A DNA stretch of 48,479 nt, taken from the NCBI GenBank assembly GCA_964020155.1, contig OZ026546.1, positions 5,962,900-6,011,378 of the forward strand. The letters run 5' to 3'. Numbering within the stretch: position 1 is the first letter of the stretch; every line of letters begins with the position of its first letter. The stretch comes from Chondrilla cf. caribensis (taxonomy: Eukaryota > Porifera > Demospongiae > Chondrillida > Chondrillidae). The notes beneath the pieces are model-generated. The model was not told where the DNA came from and made no database searches. It saw only the letters and a program-made list of their open reading frames with translations. The position numbers and the translations under genes were made by a program. Below are positions 1-12,239 of the stretch, piece by piece.

Positions 1-16
1 TTAAACATCGCTATTT

Positions 17-17
<1 letters not shown>

Positions 18-76
<59 letters not shown>
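18..76. repeat. (CA)n microsatellite
   Basis: A nearly pure CA dinucleotide run, followed to about 213 by CA-rich sequence with no exon that I can support. It probably lies in the intron upstream of the first GPCR exon seen here. Confidence 0.95.
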
Positions 77-81
<5 letters not shown>

Positions 82-213
82 GACACACACATGCTTGAAA
101 TTTAACCTACATGCAGGCATACACGCACAATATCAACAACTCCTGCTTAAATATATTACTATGTACATACGTATTGTGAGGTTTGGTTTACTTCATCCGT
201 AACAATTCCTCAG

Positions 214-949
214 GTGCTGGCTTCCTTTCCAGGAAGGGTTGATCTCTGCTTTTCTGGTCCCTGTTGGAGTGTGCCTTGTGGTGAGTGCTAGCTACCATAT
301 CAAGTATGCAACTGTGCTGCGTTCCATGCTATGTTTATCTAGTGGATAAATCCACAATACAAAGTGTAATTAATTATTGTGTGAATCTGACAAGTGAATT
401 GTACATACATATGTATATGTACAGTAGGTGTGGAATGAACACAGATTCATACACATTGTAGTTTCCTATCTAATTTATGTATTAACATGTATGCATATTG
501 TATCTATGTGAATGTATTGTCTACCTATCCTCTACAGACTATCATTTGCCTTCTTTGTGTGACATTGAAACGATTGTACAGCTATGCACACGATGACAAC
601 AACAAGAGAGTGGCCACATCTGGTGCCAAACAGACTGTACAAGATGGAAGGTGTGGTTGAGTGTGCGAGAGAGGGAAGAGACAATGTGACCCTGGAGTTA
701 GTCACTGGGGTTTATATTATTTGGGACAGTCTTTAGTTCCCAGGGTTATATGTCACCTTTGTCTTTATCTCCTATGTTTACCTGAACAGGAATTTTCTCA
801 AAGGGCACATTATTGTTGCCACAGTTACAACTTTAACTTGGGTGATTGGGTCACTGGCTCCAAATCTTCTGGAAACAACTCCTTCGTTGGGATGGATATT
901 CTTCATCTTTGTAATGATACAGGTTAGTGTACCAGTTTTCAATCTCTCT

Positions 950-1009
<60 letters not shown>

Positions 1010-1029
1010 TGTTTGTGTGTGTGTATGTG

Positions 1030-1063
<34 letters not shown>

Positions 1064-2370
1064 ACGTGTGTGTGTGTGTGTGTGTGTGTGCGTGCGTGCG
1101 TGCGTGTACATGCATGTGGATGTGTGGAAGTGTGTGTGTGAGATCTCTCTCCCTCACCCACTCTTTCTTTTCTCTCACTTTCTCTGAAAATTGAGATCTT
1201 ATTTTCAAAACGTTCACTTTTATTAGTTTCCGTCTCTATACAATTGTGTTGATATTAGGGGATCACTGTGTGTGTGACTTATATCGCGGTCGACACTAAA
1301 GTGAGGAAGAAGATCATTTGCTGCAAGAAAACAGTTGGGAATGATGACGGTGGTGTTGTTCTGTATTCTCCTGAAGTGAGCAATCCTTTGTTTCTCTCTA
1401 TATGGAGCAGTTCTCATTAAATTGCCATTTTTTATCCAGCAATCCTTTTAATACACCACAATTTCCCTACTATCACTGAAAGGTCAATCATTAATGAACA
1501 TCCACATAATTGCAGAAATCTCATCAATCCACTCTGTGTTTCAAAAACAAATTCCAGCGGGTTGAAGAGATTTCACTATTGTGTCAGAGTGGAAGATATC
1601 GCGAATGGGCCTTCTGGGCTGAAATTGTCATTTGTTTATCCCCTATCGGGCTATGGACCTGGAGGGTTCATTTCCAAGTTGTTGCTTGTTAGTTTGTACA
1701 ATGCATTACCTCTCTCTCCTGTATCATACATAGGAGTCTGGAACAGTGAAGTTGTCTGGGATACAAGAAACACCAAAAGGTGAGTTAGTGGTCTGGCTTA
1801 GCTGGACCCTGAAAAATTTTGCAAGGTTGAAGAATAAAACTATATACACTACATGTACATAGTCAGGGGCTGTTGTAACGATGTACGGATTATGTACATA
1901 ATTATTGAATGTTGTAACAATGTATTGTGTATGTTAGGACTTTTGGAACAATATGATATTTACTGAGATGCTGTGGAGGGATGGTGTTACAAATACATAT
2001 TTTGTTTCTGATTGTGTTTTTTGCTATGTATTTCAACTGTGTAGATAATGAAGCTGGTGCACAGGGAGAAAATGACAATGCTTCCATCAACTCTGCAAAT
2101 GTTGGTCAGTATACACTTTGTGCTTGTCGGGCTAAGTTTGAGGATCATAATGTAACAGGTTCTAGATTTTAGATGAGATCCAGAGAGAAGGAAAACTTTT
2201 CATCTTTGTTGGATGCATCTTCATTCTTTGTGTTGTACTGTAACAATGGATTGTGTACCAAGAAGGACATGTTCATTTGATTCGCAGTCTGTATGTAGTA
2301 ACTGCTTAAGGGTTCTTATGTACTTGTTTTTCTTGATTCTCCGAATGTACATACATATGCACACACACAC

Positions 2371-2409
<39 letters not shown>

Positions 2410-2416
2410 AACACAA

Positions 2417-2466
<50 letters not shown>

Positions 2467-2561
2467 GCACACACACACTCAATATAGATAACGATAACAT
2501 GTATGAAGAAGGTTCTGAAGAAAAGAAGTGGATGGACAAGGACGAACGAATGAAAGTCTAA
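214..2561 (+). CDS. Adhesion-type GPCR (class B2-like), 3' part: TM5 to C-terminal tail
   Basis: Seven exons join in consistent phase: 214-280, 538-650, 790-922, 1259-1375, 1734-1779, 2045-2104 and 2488-2561. They give 202 residues ending at TAA 2559-2561. The first exon begins with [18 protein letters not shown]. The CWL motif in extracellular loop 2 followed by a Pro-containing TM5 is the adhesion-GPCR signature. Exon 3 encodes a TM6 with TLTWVIGSL and the start of TM7 ([11 protein letters not shown]). Exon 4 continues with [19 protein letters not shown], matching the QG...VRK pattern at the end of TM7. The tail is acidic and Asn-rich with a MYEEGSEEK stretch. TM1-4 and the extracellular region lie upstream of the window. 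An AATAAA lies at 2780-2785. Introns 3 and 6 hold long microsatellites. The 7TM family call is strong; the ligand is unknown. Confidence 0.78.
953..1138. repeat. (TG)n microsatellite in GPCR intron
   Basis: A long TG run with a few interruptions, just after the TM6/TM7 exon. The long Cys-Val and Thr-His open frames on both strands here come from the repeat. Confidence 0.95.
2359..2478. repeat. (CA)n microsatellite before last GPCR exon
   Basis: A CA run with AAACA interruptions. It ends about 10 bases before the acceptor AG at 2486-2487 of the final GPCR exon, so it occupies the place of the polypyrimidine tract. Confidence 0.95.
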
Positions 2562-3279
2562 GCAGTTTTCTTGCTACAATTTCAATAGACTAGTCCAAGC
2601 ATACACACGCACTGCATCTGAACGTAATGCATAATTCATGTAGTAATGTAGTAGTGTAGAAGTGTAGTAGTGTAGTAGTGTAGTAGATATTTTCAACCTT
2701 CTGCTGTACTATGCAATACTGCTCAGGAGCTAAGTTTCTAACTAACAACATTCATTCAGTAAGATCTAGAGTTACTAAGAATAAACTTCCATGTTGAGAT
2801 ATAGTAGGTACGTACATATATAAATATGTACAGTATAATAATATTATATATAATAATACGTATATCAATAGTAATAATAGTATAATATTATACATGAGTG
2901 TATTAATTTTAATAATGATTTGTTTTTGTAGAGCTTAATTTCATAATTGGGGTATAAATATTACAGGCCATTAAAATGTTGAATGAGTCTTCAGTTATAA
3001 ATTGAACACTACTGGTACATATGTGATATAAAGCCTATGTTATATAAAAACAAAATTAACTTCATATAATATCATGAATTGATATACATAATTATTATAG
3101 CTCTACTCAAATTGAAGCTGCAGGCAACCCCCATATTATTTTCCTTCAGACATCCTATATATAAATATGTTACACTCGATAAACATATATATGCGAGAGT
3201 ATAGGATCCCAAAAATTAAAGAAACACTAAGGACCTTTTTGCATAGCTCATGGGGGAGGGAGTGTGTCAACTGGATATT
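2562..3279. other. Gene-poor stretch downstream of the GPCR
   Basis: Presumed 3' UTR with an AATAAA at 2780-2785, a short GTAGTAGT-type simple repeat at 2640-2690, then AT-rich sequence. I see no exon, RNA gene or transposon terminus that I can support. Confidence 0.6.
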
Positions 3280-3479
3280 NNNNNNNNNNNNNNNNNNNNN
3301 NNNNNNNNNNNNNNNNNNNNNNNNNNNNNNNNNNNNNNNNNNNNNNNNNNNNNNNNNNNNNNNNNNNNNNNNNNNNNNNNNNNNNNNNNNNNNNNNNNNN
3401 NNNNNNNNNNNNNNNNNNNNNNNNNNNNNNNNNNNNNNNNNNNNNNNNNNNNNNNNNNNNNNNNNNNNNNNNNNNNNNN
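3280..3479. other. Assembly gap (200 N)
   Basis: Exactly 200 N, a typical placeholder of unknown true size. Homology to 14899 onward starts at its right edge, so the left boundary of the first duplicated unit, and any 5' exons of its EMI/EGF gene copy, may be hidden here. Confidence 1.
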
Positions 3480-3513
3480 GAATCATCTCCCTATGAAGGA
3501 TATTTGGAGAGTA

Positions 3514-3688
3514 CAGTAGAACCTCTCTATAAAGGACATGTTGGAACCATAATTTTAGTCCTTATTACAGAGGTTTCCTCAATTGAGAGGTCATTTAATA
3601 CACTACAGTACTACACTGGGACACAGAATAGTGTCCTTATTATAGAGGTTTCCACATTTCAGAGGTTTGTAATAGAGAAGTTCCAGTG
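3514..3688. mobile_element. Short inverted-repeat element (Tigger/pogo-like MITE)
   Basis: It starts CAGTAGAACCTCTCTATAA and ends with the imperfect complement (TAGAGAAGTTCCAGTG), flanked by TA on both sides. A diverged copy lies at about 14931-15112. Related 'acctctctat...gaggaca' sequences recur at 37025, 46136, 47089 and 48031 beside the second FN3-like exons. TA target duplications and CAGTNGAACCTC termini suit TcMar-Tigger derivatives; the family name is inference. Confidence 0.6.
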
Positions 3689-3946
3689 TATTAAAACGGA
3701 TCTTTTTATAGTGCTGATACTTTTATAACCTCTGAATTAGTAAGTAGTGAGCAACCTCTCTGCAGTGAAAATAATGACCGAATCATTGTGTGCATTATTC
3801 TACTTTGCTTGTACGGTGAATTCCTGTTAATCCACCACTGCTTTGTCCGCCGAACCTTTTTATCCCCCACAAATTCCCAAAACCAATATAATCTAAAATT
3901 AGTGATGTCTCTCTTGATGATCCACCTCATTAATTTAGCATATTTA

Positions 3947-4177
3947 AAACAAGTAATTTGAGTTCAAAATCTCATGGGGCTGCCGCCCCCGCACTCAAAT
4001 TACTTGGACGTATTTCTTAGGTTCAGAAGAACCTTCGCTAAGTTTTTACATTTCGCGAAGCTCCAGCGCACGTATTCTAGCTCAAATTGAAATTGTCGGC
4101 GTTCAAAATCGGCATCTTTATTTTGCGCAATGTAAATTATAATATAAATTCATTGTTGCTGTTACGCGTAGGAACAC

Positions 4178-4225
<48 letters not shown>

Positions 4226-4290
4226 CTATATGTCGTTCGAACGTTACATACCGGAAGTTGAAATGAAAACAATATTATAATATAAAAAAA
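3947..4290. repeat. Insertion specific to duplication copy 1, with 5' hairpin and (TA)n
   Basis: This block is absent from the equivalent site near 15380. It opens with a hairpin (CAAGTAATTTGAGT pairing with ACTCAAATTACTTG around a GGGG...CCCC loop stem), followed by TTCTTAGGTTCAGAAGAAC. The same opening occurs at about 8487 and 19919, so it belongs to a dispersed family. It also holds a (TA)n run at 4184-4220. Confidence 0.6.
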
Positions 4291-4693
4291 CGAATTGTGG
4301 TAGATTAGCATATATTCACTGTGTGTCATTCAGTCTACAAGTTGGTTTTCTATTTGATATGTATACCACACACAACATGTCATAAACACAATGTCATCAT
4401 TCTCTACTGCTTTCTATAGAAGAAGACAGGTCTGTAGACAAAGCACCGTTTCCACTGTTGTACCTGTAGGCTAAAGACAGTGCTGTGATGGATGCAAGGG
4501 AGACGTATGTTGGATTTTGTTTCTGTAGTCACTTACACATGGATCGACAAGTATCTACATGTGTATTTATTGTACTTATGTACAGTTGTACTACTGTTGT
4601 GACAGTGGATTTACTGTTCCTGATCACAATTGTGCAGTATGTACATACTTGAACTACAATCTATCATGTTTGGGGTTAAAATCATATTATGTA

Positions 4694-4782
4694 CAGTGGA
4701 ACCTGTCTATATAGACCACTAAATAGACCAGGAAGAAGTAGCCTCTAAAGATAGGTGTTCTTTATGCAGAGATGTTTTACTG
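4694..4782. mobile_element. 89-bp MITE with TA target duplication
   Basis: It begins CAGTGGAACCTGTCTAT and ends GCAGAGATGTTTTACTG, flanked by TA at both ends. An 89-bp counterpart lies at 15813-15901, so it was present before the segmental duplication. Confidence 0.65.
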
Positions 4783-6148
4783 TAGTTGAGTTGACATTGT
4801 GGGCAGTCCTATAATGGTAACTTAGGACACAGCTAGGTGGTCTTCGTGTTTGAGTATGTACAATTTGAGAATATAGGTATTATGAATTATATTATTATCA
4901 ATTAATATTATCAATTATTATTATCAATTATTATTATGACTCCAGACACATCACTCTCAACACACAGACTATGTTTCTGCAAACTTGCACCAAAGCAACC
5001 ATAATCTGTAGGTGTCAATAATGTCATATCTGTTCATTGTGTTATGTGGGCCTTGTGACAATGACGTCATTAGTGAGTTACTCCCCATAATGTTATTAAT
5101 AATATTTTATCACATGATGACATCATACTTCAAAGGGGCCAGTATGCTGGTAAATGCATACTTGCACTGCAGTACAGTATTTCTCAAGCCTCCTCCTTAT
5201 ATCATGCTAACCAACACTTTCAAAGGTCATTGTCAATCTCCTACTGGTGTATAACTTTCTTCATTGGCTTGATATGTTCCGCTCTGTTTTCATGGTAAGG
5301 TGCCCTGATCCCCGAACGCTTCCTAATTTCAGACACTTTGAATTGCTGCGAAGGAATTTTTCTTTGCGAACATTTTTTCGGATCAAGTTTGTTATCAAAC
5401 CGATCTTCAATCTATGGCAGAAGCATTCGAAAGTTTTGAATAAATTAATAACCGATTATCGTACTTGATGTTTGAAAGTAGAAAGCGTCCAGAATTATGG
5501 CACCACACCATACTCAGTTCTTGATAATCGTCATCTTCCACGTCAAAATAGAATTGCTTACTCAACAGCTACTGGCTGGTTTTCTTTACTGCTGGAGGGC
5601 TGCAAATGCTTATAATAGGCCATTTTTGTAGGAAGAGAAACAAATTGCCAGAATTAGTGAAGCGAGGGGAGGAAAGAGTATAAGAATTTTGAATTCAAAT
5701 GTACTGCAATGTATTTATTATGTTTGTATCAAGTGTATGTCATGACCAATGGCTTCATGTTAATGGAAATAGCCTGATATTAATACCAAAATTGCTAAGA
5801 GGGTTCAAATTCAGTCTGAACTAAGGGGATAACCATACATTCCTACGTAATTTAATGTTATTCACTTTTTTGGTCAGGAAGGACATGTATTGTAAGTCCC
5901 ACCTACCACTTCCCTTTGGAGGCCTCTCAATGCCCATATCCTCTTTAGGGGAATATCTATGCACTAAAGAAACTTGTACATATATAGCTTGTGTGCTACT
6001 CCAATCCAACTTGCTTAGTAAGTACCTTGAAGGGCTCGCCATATCTGTACTTCTTACGGAAAGTATTTGCTATCAGTACTGTTTGACATATTATACATGA
6101 CCTAGGGACTGAGTGAGTCTGTACTAACTCCCCGGAGTATGTATGTAC

Positions 6149-6326
<178 letters not shown>

Positions 6327-6779
6327 CCATGCACATACACATACACTTGCAATACAAACACACACGAAATGATTTTTTCTTAGGAAAAAACTTGATGTCT
6401 GAACCTGGACTTACTACGGATGCACTGTCTAGTAAGTATATATATATATATTTGTATCCTTTTGCGTAGGTGTATCAAAGGCAAAAGTGTGCACATACAT
6501 GTGATTTTTACAGGTGAACATCTCCTAGCTATGTCCACATCCATCCCTGTATTTGTCCTGTTGCTGCTGATTGTTATCGTGATCACAGTCATTGCCTGCA
6601 TTGTGGTGAGGTGTAGGCTCGGATTCTCCAAAACAGATGAGACCACAGAACCATGTAATGAGGACGATAACACCTATGATGAAGTGGATGTGGGGAAGAC
6701 TGAATCTGAACGTTGTCATATCAAAATGACTGGTAATCCTGCTTATTCCAACACATCCTATTGTGTAATTGTGAATTGA

Positions 6780-8093
6780 ATATTTTTCCTTATTTATTTA
6801 ATTTGATTTTACGATTGTGTATGTGTTGTGAACTTTCCTACCATTAAGTCCCACCTATAATGGAGTATATATGAATATACAAGTATGAATAAGAGTATAT
6901 ATGAATGTGAGAGTTGTCTTTATGTATACAAACTGACTGACACATTTGTGGCTTTTGCCATCTTATGCATGAAAACGTGGGTACACACGTACAGCAAAGC
7001 ACGTGCCAACATTCATTGAACTATATAGTAGTGTTGATAAGATTTTGTAATACAATCCAACTTACTTAGTAAGGTACCCTATAGCATATCCGTACTTCTT
7101 ATCAGAAGTGCTTGCTATCGAAATTGTTACTGGTTGACATGGTGTACGTGAGCTAGGAACTGAGTGGAGTGTATATATGTATTCATGTATACAAACTGAC
7201 TGTACACGTTAATTTTGCGCCTTTTGCCATGTTATGGCTGGAAACACGGGCCCAAACGTACTGCGGAACATGTGCCAACATTCACCAATCTATAGTAGTG
7301 TCGATAAGATATTGTAATACTGTCCAACTTCCTTTTTGTGTGTACAGTACTCCATCTTTGTGAAGTTGAACCTCTTGCTTTTCCTCACACGCTCAGTCCA
7401 TTCTGAGCGCCCTGAAAACTGAAAGATTTCACTGTACAAAGTGCTCAAGTCTAAAGCAGTTTACATGTTTCTACCATTCTTATCTTTGTATATAGTAATT
7501 GCCTAACCCATAGATTCTCTATACCTAACCATATCACTCGTGGTTTATAAGACTCTACAGTAACTTGATTAAGTCTACACCACATGCAGACGCATATTAT
7601 GGGGATTAGCATCACAATAATTGTGAAAGATGTGGTGTGCACTTGTATGTTTATCATCCTCATGTCTGCTCAGTGATGACTGATAATTAGATCACAAACT
7701 ACAGATCTGTGAGTCAGTACAAAGAGAAGACTCTCCCTGCCTAACTTGGTATGCCATGCGTGGGCTTTGAATTTCAACCCAAGAATGTTTTCCTACTAAA
7801 GCCAGAAAACAGGATTGAAGCCTGCTTCTGTTGAATTCTAACCGACTATTTGTTGTGCGCATTAGCACTGGTACAGTAAAGTCGTGTTCAGTAGTATTAT
7901 CGTGGACGCTCTATACTACGCTGTCCATATGGTACTATAATATCTGCGTGTGCACGTGTGGCTGTAATAAACGCATTCGATATGTCTGCGCATGACGTCG
8001 TCAACCCCTTCCCTCCATTTTTATTACGTCATTGCTACTCCTGCATGGACGGTCGGCAGCGTTACGCCAATCTTCTATCGTTGAACGCTTAAA
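6780..8093. other. Intergenic block of duplication copy 1
   Basis: It matches 18254-19508. It contains two diverged direct repeats of about 150 bp, roughly 250 bp apart (around 6940-7060 and 7200-7330, sharing CTTTTGCCAT...GTGCCAACATTCA). It also has a module (about 7060-7165) whose relative lies at 5998-6117. The last ~110 bases hold CRE/ATF-like and CCAAT motifs of the next gene's promoter. I see no coding exon. Confidence 0.6.
8024..8031. promoter_or_regulatory. CRE/ATF-like motif TTACGTCA
   Basis: It lies 70 bases upstream of the ATG at 8094, with a second CRE-like TGACGTCG at 7993-8000 and a CCAAT between it and the ATG. The TTACGTCA is kept at 19455-19462 in the duplicate. Function is inferred from position and conservation. 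Confidence 0.4.
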
Positions 8094-11000
8094 ATGACAA
8101 TTGTGACGACCTTAACCTTGTGCTTAAGCCTACAGCTTGGACTCGTATTTGGCAGCGATCATTGTCCTCTTCGTCCTCAGAGTGTCACGATAGATCGAAC
8201 GAATATCAAAGGTAAGTTCTCTCCAGCATCCATTGGCTAGTTCGTAAAGTAATTGTTCAATGGAGTATCTGTACTTGCTCCGTATCATAATATCTATACA
8301 ACCACTAGCTAATTATAAGACTTAAAGGGAAGGCTATATAAAAGAAACCACGTACAGATATAAATCATGCTAACTGTTGTCGAATCGTCTTTACATGGCC
8401 GGGTATTGGGAATTAATAATTATTTTCACATACGTGGCGGAAAAAACAATTGGGTGCACGCACACAGGCCTGCAGAAATAAAAACAAGTATAATTTGAGT
8501 TCAAAAACTCGTGGGGATGCCGCCCCCCGCACTCGAATTATACTTGTACATCTTTCTTAGGTTCAGAAGAACTTTAAATTTGCTGGAGTTATTACGTTCA
8601 GCTGCACATATCCTGCATCTTCTGAGCGGTGCGGTTCATATTATCTATGTTCTAACTGTGTGCACACTTGTATTAATTTTCACTAAGTCAAAAATCGGGC
8701 TAACTCAAATTTCGAAACCTGCATGTGTAAGCTATTTGTATATATTATCTCTTCCGTGCCACAATGTCAACCCATGTATTGTATTTTTATATTGTGTGTT
8801 TAATTTGTACTGTATATACGTATGCATGTTCTGCAATATAATCATCACTGCATGACTGGTACCTGACTTTACCATCATCGATGTTACAATTTGCACAAAC
8901 ATGTAGTACATGAATCAATATTTCCCATATGCAGTTTGTGGGATGCAATGTCTGCATCAGATTCTACACTTACATCCCTATAATTATCACATTAGTGGTT
9001 GCATGTGTAGGCCATAACATATTAATGAATATCTGAATTACATTCTGTTTATTGTGATAATAAAACTACATAATTGCATTGCACGTATAGGGTATGAACA
9101 ACAAGGAAACCCTGCTGCTGGTAACAAGTTTCTTCTAACTTTTTTTGAAAACCACATTGACGTCCACCCAACGTTGTACCACACTATATTTGTTACTACC
9201 GAGGAGAGAGAGGAAGTCAGTTTCACTGTTGAAGCTTTTGGGATAGGATTTAAGAGTGTAAAAATGGCTACCCCTGGTAAGGTGGTCTCTGTCCAAGTCC
9301 CTACCTTCATAACTAATTCATCCGTAACACATGTCAGCAATCGTACAGTGAGTGTGGAAGCAGAGAAGGGGAAAACCATCATCGTATACGGAATGAATGA
9401 GCAAATTATAACTGCAGATGCTTTCCTCGTTTTACCAATGATGCCAACAGATGGTTCGAAGACCAGCTACAAGTATATTACTGCTTCCTATATAACTGAT
9501 TTTGATGGTTTCCTTGCAATTATTCCTCAATTCTCTGAAGGGAACACAGAAGTGGATGTTCACTTCCATCTCTCTGCCATATCTGAAAGGCCTTTTTATC
9601 ACAATGTGGCCAATAACACTTACTATTTCGATAACGATAATTTGCATTTAACCTTGAATGCATCCGAAAGTGTCTACCTCACAGGAAAAGGAGATACAAC
9701 TGGTACAGTTATAGTTACTGATAAGCCCGTATCAGTGTTTAGTGGACTCAGATGTTCCAATGTACCCCACTCAATACTGGCTTGTGACCATCTTGTGGAG
9801 CAATTCCCACCTGTGTCCACCTGGGGTACTCGCTTTGTCACTGTACCACTAAAGTACAGGGCAGCATTTGATGTGTTTCGTTTCGTCGCAGCTTACAACT
9901 GTACAAATGTTAGCATAACGTGTGTGAGTTCAATCGGAGTACCAGCATCTTCATGGACATTCACCCTGGACGAAGCGGAGTATCGTGAAACTAACATTAC
10001 CTCCAATGAGTACTGCATTGTCAAATCAACCAACAGACTCCTAGTTCTCCAGTACAGTGTGGGAAGACATGCTGATGATGGTCATACAGGTGATCCCTTC
10101 ATGGCAGTCCTTCCACCAGCAGACAGATTCTCCAACAACCTCACTTTTGCCAATTATGACAGTTCCGTACAAACCTACAAGCATGTAGTTAATGTAGTGA
10201 TACCGGCAGCATTCTTTCAACCTGATTCCATTTTTCTCGATAACAGCAGACTATCCGATTTGACATATGAGGCAGTTGCCATCCCAGATGGGTACAGAAT
10301 AGCTTACTACGGTGTTAGGGTTGACATTGAAGCAGGATCACACACACTCTACCACACCAATCAACATGCCCGATTTGGCATCCTGGTGTATGGGTTCACT
10401 TTTGGTGCCTCTTACGGCTATCCTGGTGCTTATCCTGTGAAAGGCTTCGGTGAGTAGTAATCTCCTGATTATCTTGCATGGCTGCAGCTATGTCTCATGT
10501 CTCTGTACCATGTATATACACAATGTTGGAATACATTAGGTTAACAATATGACGGTATATAGTTTATAGCTTTATATAAGAGCCATTAACTGTAATTTTG
10601 AATTAGATGTGGCCGCGAATACACTCAGTATCCTCTATTATATCCAGTTCAATGGACTTGCTAAAATACTGCAAATGTAACTTGCTTAATCCAACACCTC
10701 TGTCGATTTATACACATAATTATGTTCCCCCATCTCATACTGTAACAACATACATTATCTCTGATATAGATTTGATCTCCCCTTTGTGGTACAGTACTTT
10801 CTAGTATGTAACGTATACACGCGTAAGTAAATTTATATTGGAACTACAAATATGTAATAATTTAATTATACAAATCTTGAGAATTTGGTAATTATTACCA
10901 AATTCTCATGATTTGTAGTGAAGCCCTCAGAATTGCATGTGGTACAAATGCACATATTAACATAGGATTATTTTTATATTTATTCTTATTACAATGTACG

Positions 11001-12239
11001 AATACATACAAGATCATGCATATCTGGATTGATATTTTTATTATGCATTAATTTCCTTCTATATATTATGTGTGACCTGCAGACATCGATCTGTACAACC
11101 TGAATGTTGTCAACGCTAGTGACAAGTGTATCAGTGTACTGTGGGACCACCCCCCCGATGTCACTCCTGGAACACTCATCTACAACGTGGTACTCGAAGA
11201 TGAGAAGGACTTTGAATATGAGTGGTCCACACCTGATACACAGGGAACAGTTTGTAACCTCAGCCCAGGTACGACGTACACCATCAAGTTGACCACCAAG
11301 AGTACAGATCCCAGCATATATGCTACTCAAGCCGGGACCACTACTATGAGGGTTGTTACATCTGGTGAGTCAAAATTCAAACTTATGAAGTAATTATACT
11401 ATGCATTTTGCAACATGTGTGAAAGTGCTTTCCTTGGTGAGTAATTTTTCATACTAAGATTATTATTAATTTTATTCACTTTAACATACTGTATAATAAT
11501 TATCATGTTATGCATGTTATGAATCTCTTGTGTTCAGGTATTTCTGAGCCTGCTGTGGGAACAGAATTGTCACTTATTACAGCTAATGCAGTTATAGGTA
11601 TATATATGTAAATACATTTTGTATTTTTGTTCACTATTGTGCCTACTGGCTTTCCTACATTCCATTTGTATATTATGACAGTTGAACCGCGTTTACAGGT
11701 CGCTTCATTAATGAGAGCACTTTGAAAGTTGACCACTGTCCCTACGACACAGGAATTCCTGTACTATATTTATCTTTACTTCTGCATGCTAATAACCTAC
11801 TGTTACAGTAGTAAGAATTGGGGCTTGGTATTTTTTAAGACTACTTCAACTGGTCCTATAGGTTTTCATTAATGAGCTAGGGTTCTACTGTGTTTATTTG
11901 CAAGCGTATTGCATTACCAGATGAATGATTGAGATTAAAGTGACTCCCCCACTTAACAGTATTATCTACTTGCATCATCCAGTTCCTGTCTTCCTGCTGC
12001 TCAGTATTGTTGGCTGTCTGGTAGTCGTCTTTGGGACGAGACGCTACTATCACAAAAAGTACATTGCAAGTCCTAGAGAGTTTACTCCATCTGTCAACAA
12101 CAGCAATTATGATGAAAGTCGGCTGCCTCGAGAACTGGAGGAGCACTATGACCATATCATCATGGATCGTAATCCGTCCTACCACAAAAATGTTAAGAAG
12201 AGCAATAATGAGACCGCTCATTACAGTGAAATTGTTTAA
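8094..12239 (+). CDS. IgGFc-binding-domain/FN3 single-pass receptor, gene 1
   Basis: Exons 8094-8211, 9091-10449, 11083-11364, 11538-11597 and 11983-12239 sum to 2076 bases (691 aa), with all introns in phase 1. Exon 1 is a signal peptide ending VFGSDHCPLRP. Exon 2 is one IgGFc-binding-protein N-terminal-type domain (PF17517-like), recognised by CDHLVEQFPPVSTWGTRFV and many N-glycosylation sites. Exon 3 is an FN3 domain with VLWDHPPDVTPG and LSPGTTYTIKL. Exon 4 is a 20-residue stalk. Exon 5 has a TM helix (PVFLLLSIVGCLVVVFG), basic RRYYHKKY, and a tail with NYDES, HYDHII, an NPSY (NPxY) motif and terminal HYSEIV. Intron 2 retention would stop within two codons (GGT GAG TAG) and give a secreted form. 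Its close paralogue is gene 2. Ligand unknown. Confidence 0.85.
8487..8590. repeat. Dispersed hairpin repeat
   Basis: CAAGTATAATTTGAGT pairs with ACTCGAATTATACTTG around a short GC-rich loop, followed by the family sequence TTCTTAGGTTCAGAAGAAC. Relatives lie at 3947 and 19919. It sits in intron 1 of gene 1. Confidence 0.55.
10871..10915. repeat. Near-perfect palindrome in intron 2 of gene 1
   Basis: GAGAATTTGGTAAT pairs exactly with ATTACCAAATTCTC, and the pairing extends outward through CAAATC/GATTTG. The paralogous intron in copy 2 near 22772-22792 lacks it, so it arose or was lost after duplication. Confidence 0.7.

Noticed and set aside
842..1217. Long Cys-Val and Thr-His open frames on both strands (also at 2213-2539, 5996-6372, 17134-17672, 33730-34194, 35810-36261 and 44980-45452)
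   Set aside because: They are translations of TG/CA microsatellites in introns and have no exon support.
2173..2244. Possible alternative last GPCR exon encoding [10 protein letters not shown] plus a hydrophobic run and stop
   Set aside because: It is in the right phase after an AG, but would add an eighth hydrophobic segment to the tail. The terminal exon at 2488-2561 gives a normal hydrophilic tail. Kept only as a possibility.
5247..5468. 73-codon open frame in the first duplicated unit
   Set aside because: In-frame disruption in the counterpart near 16340-16560, and no recognisable domain. It lies in an intron of the EMI/EGF gene.
9038..9382. Minus-strand open frames opposite each IgGFc exon (also near 30090-30482, 34464-34838 and 43513-43887)
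   Set aside because: They are shadows of the conserved + strand coding exons.
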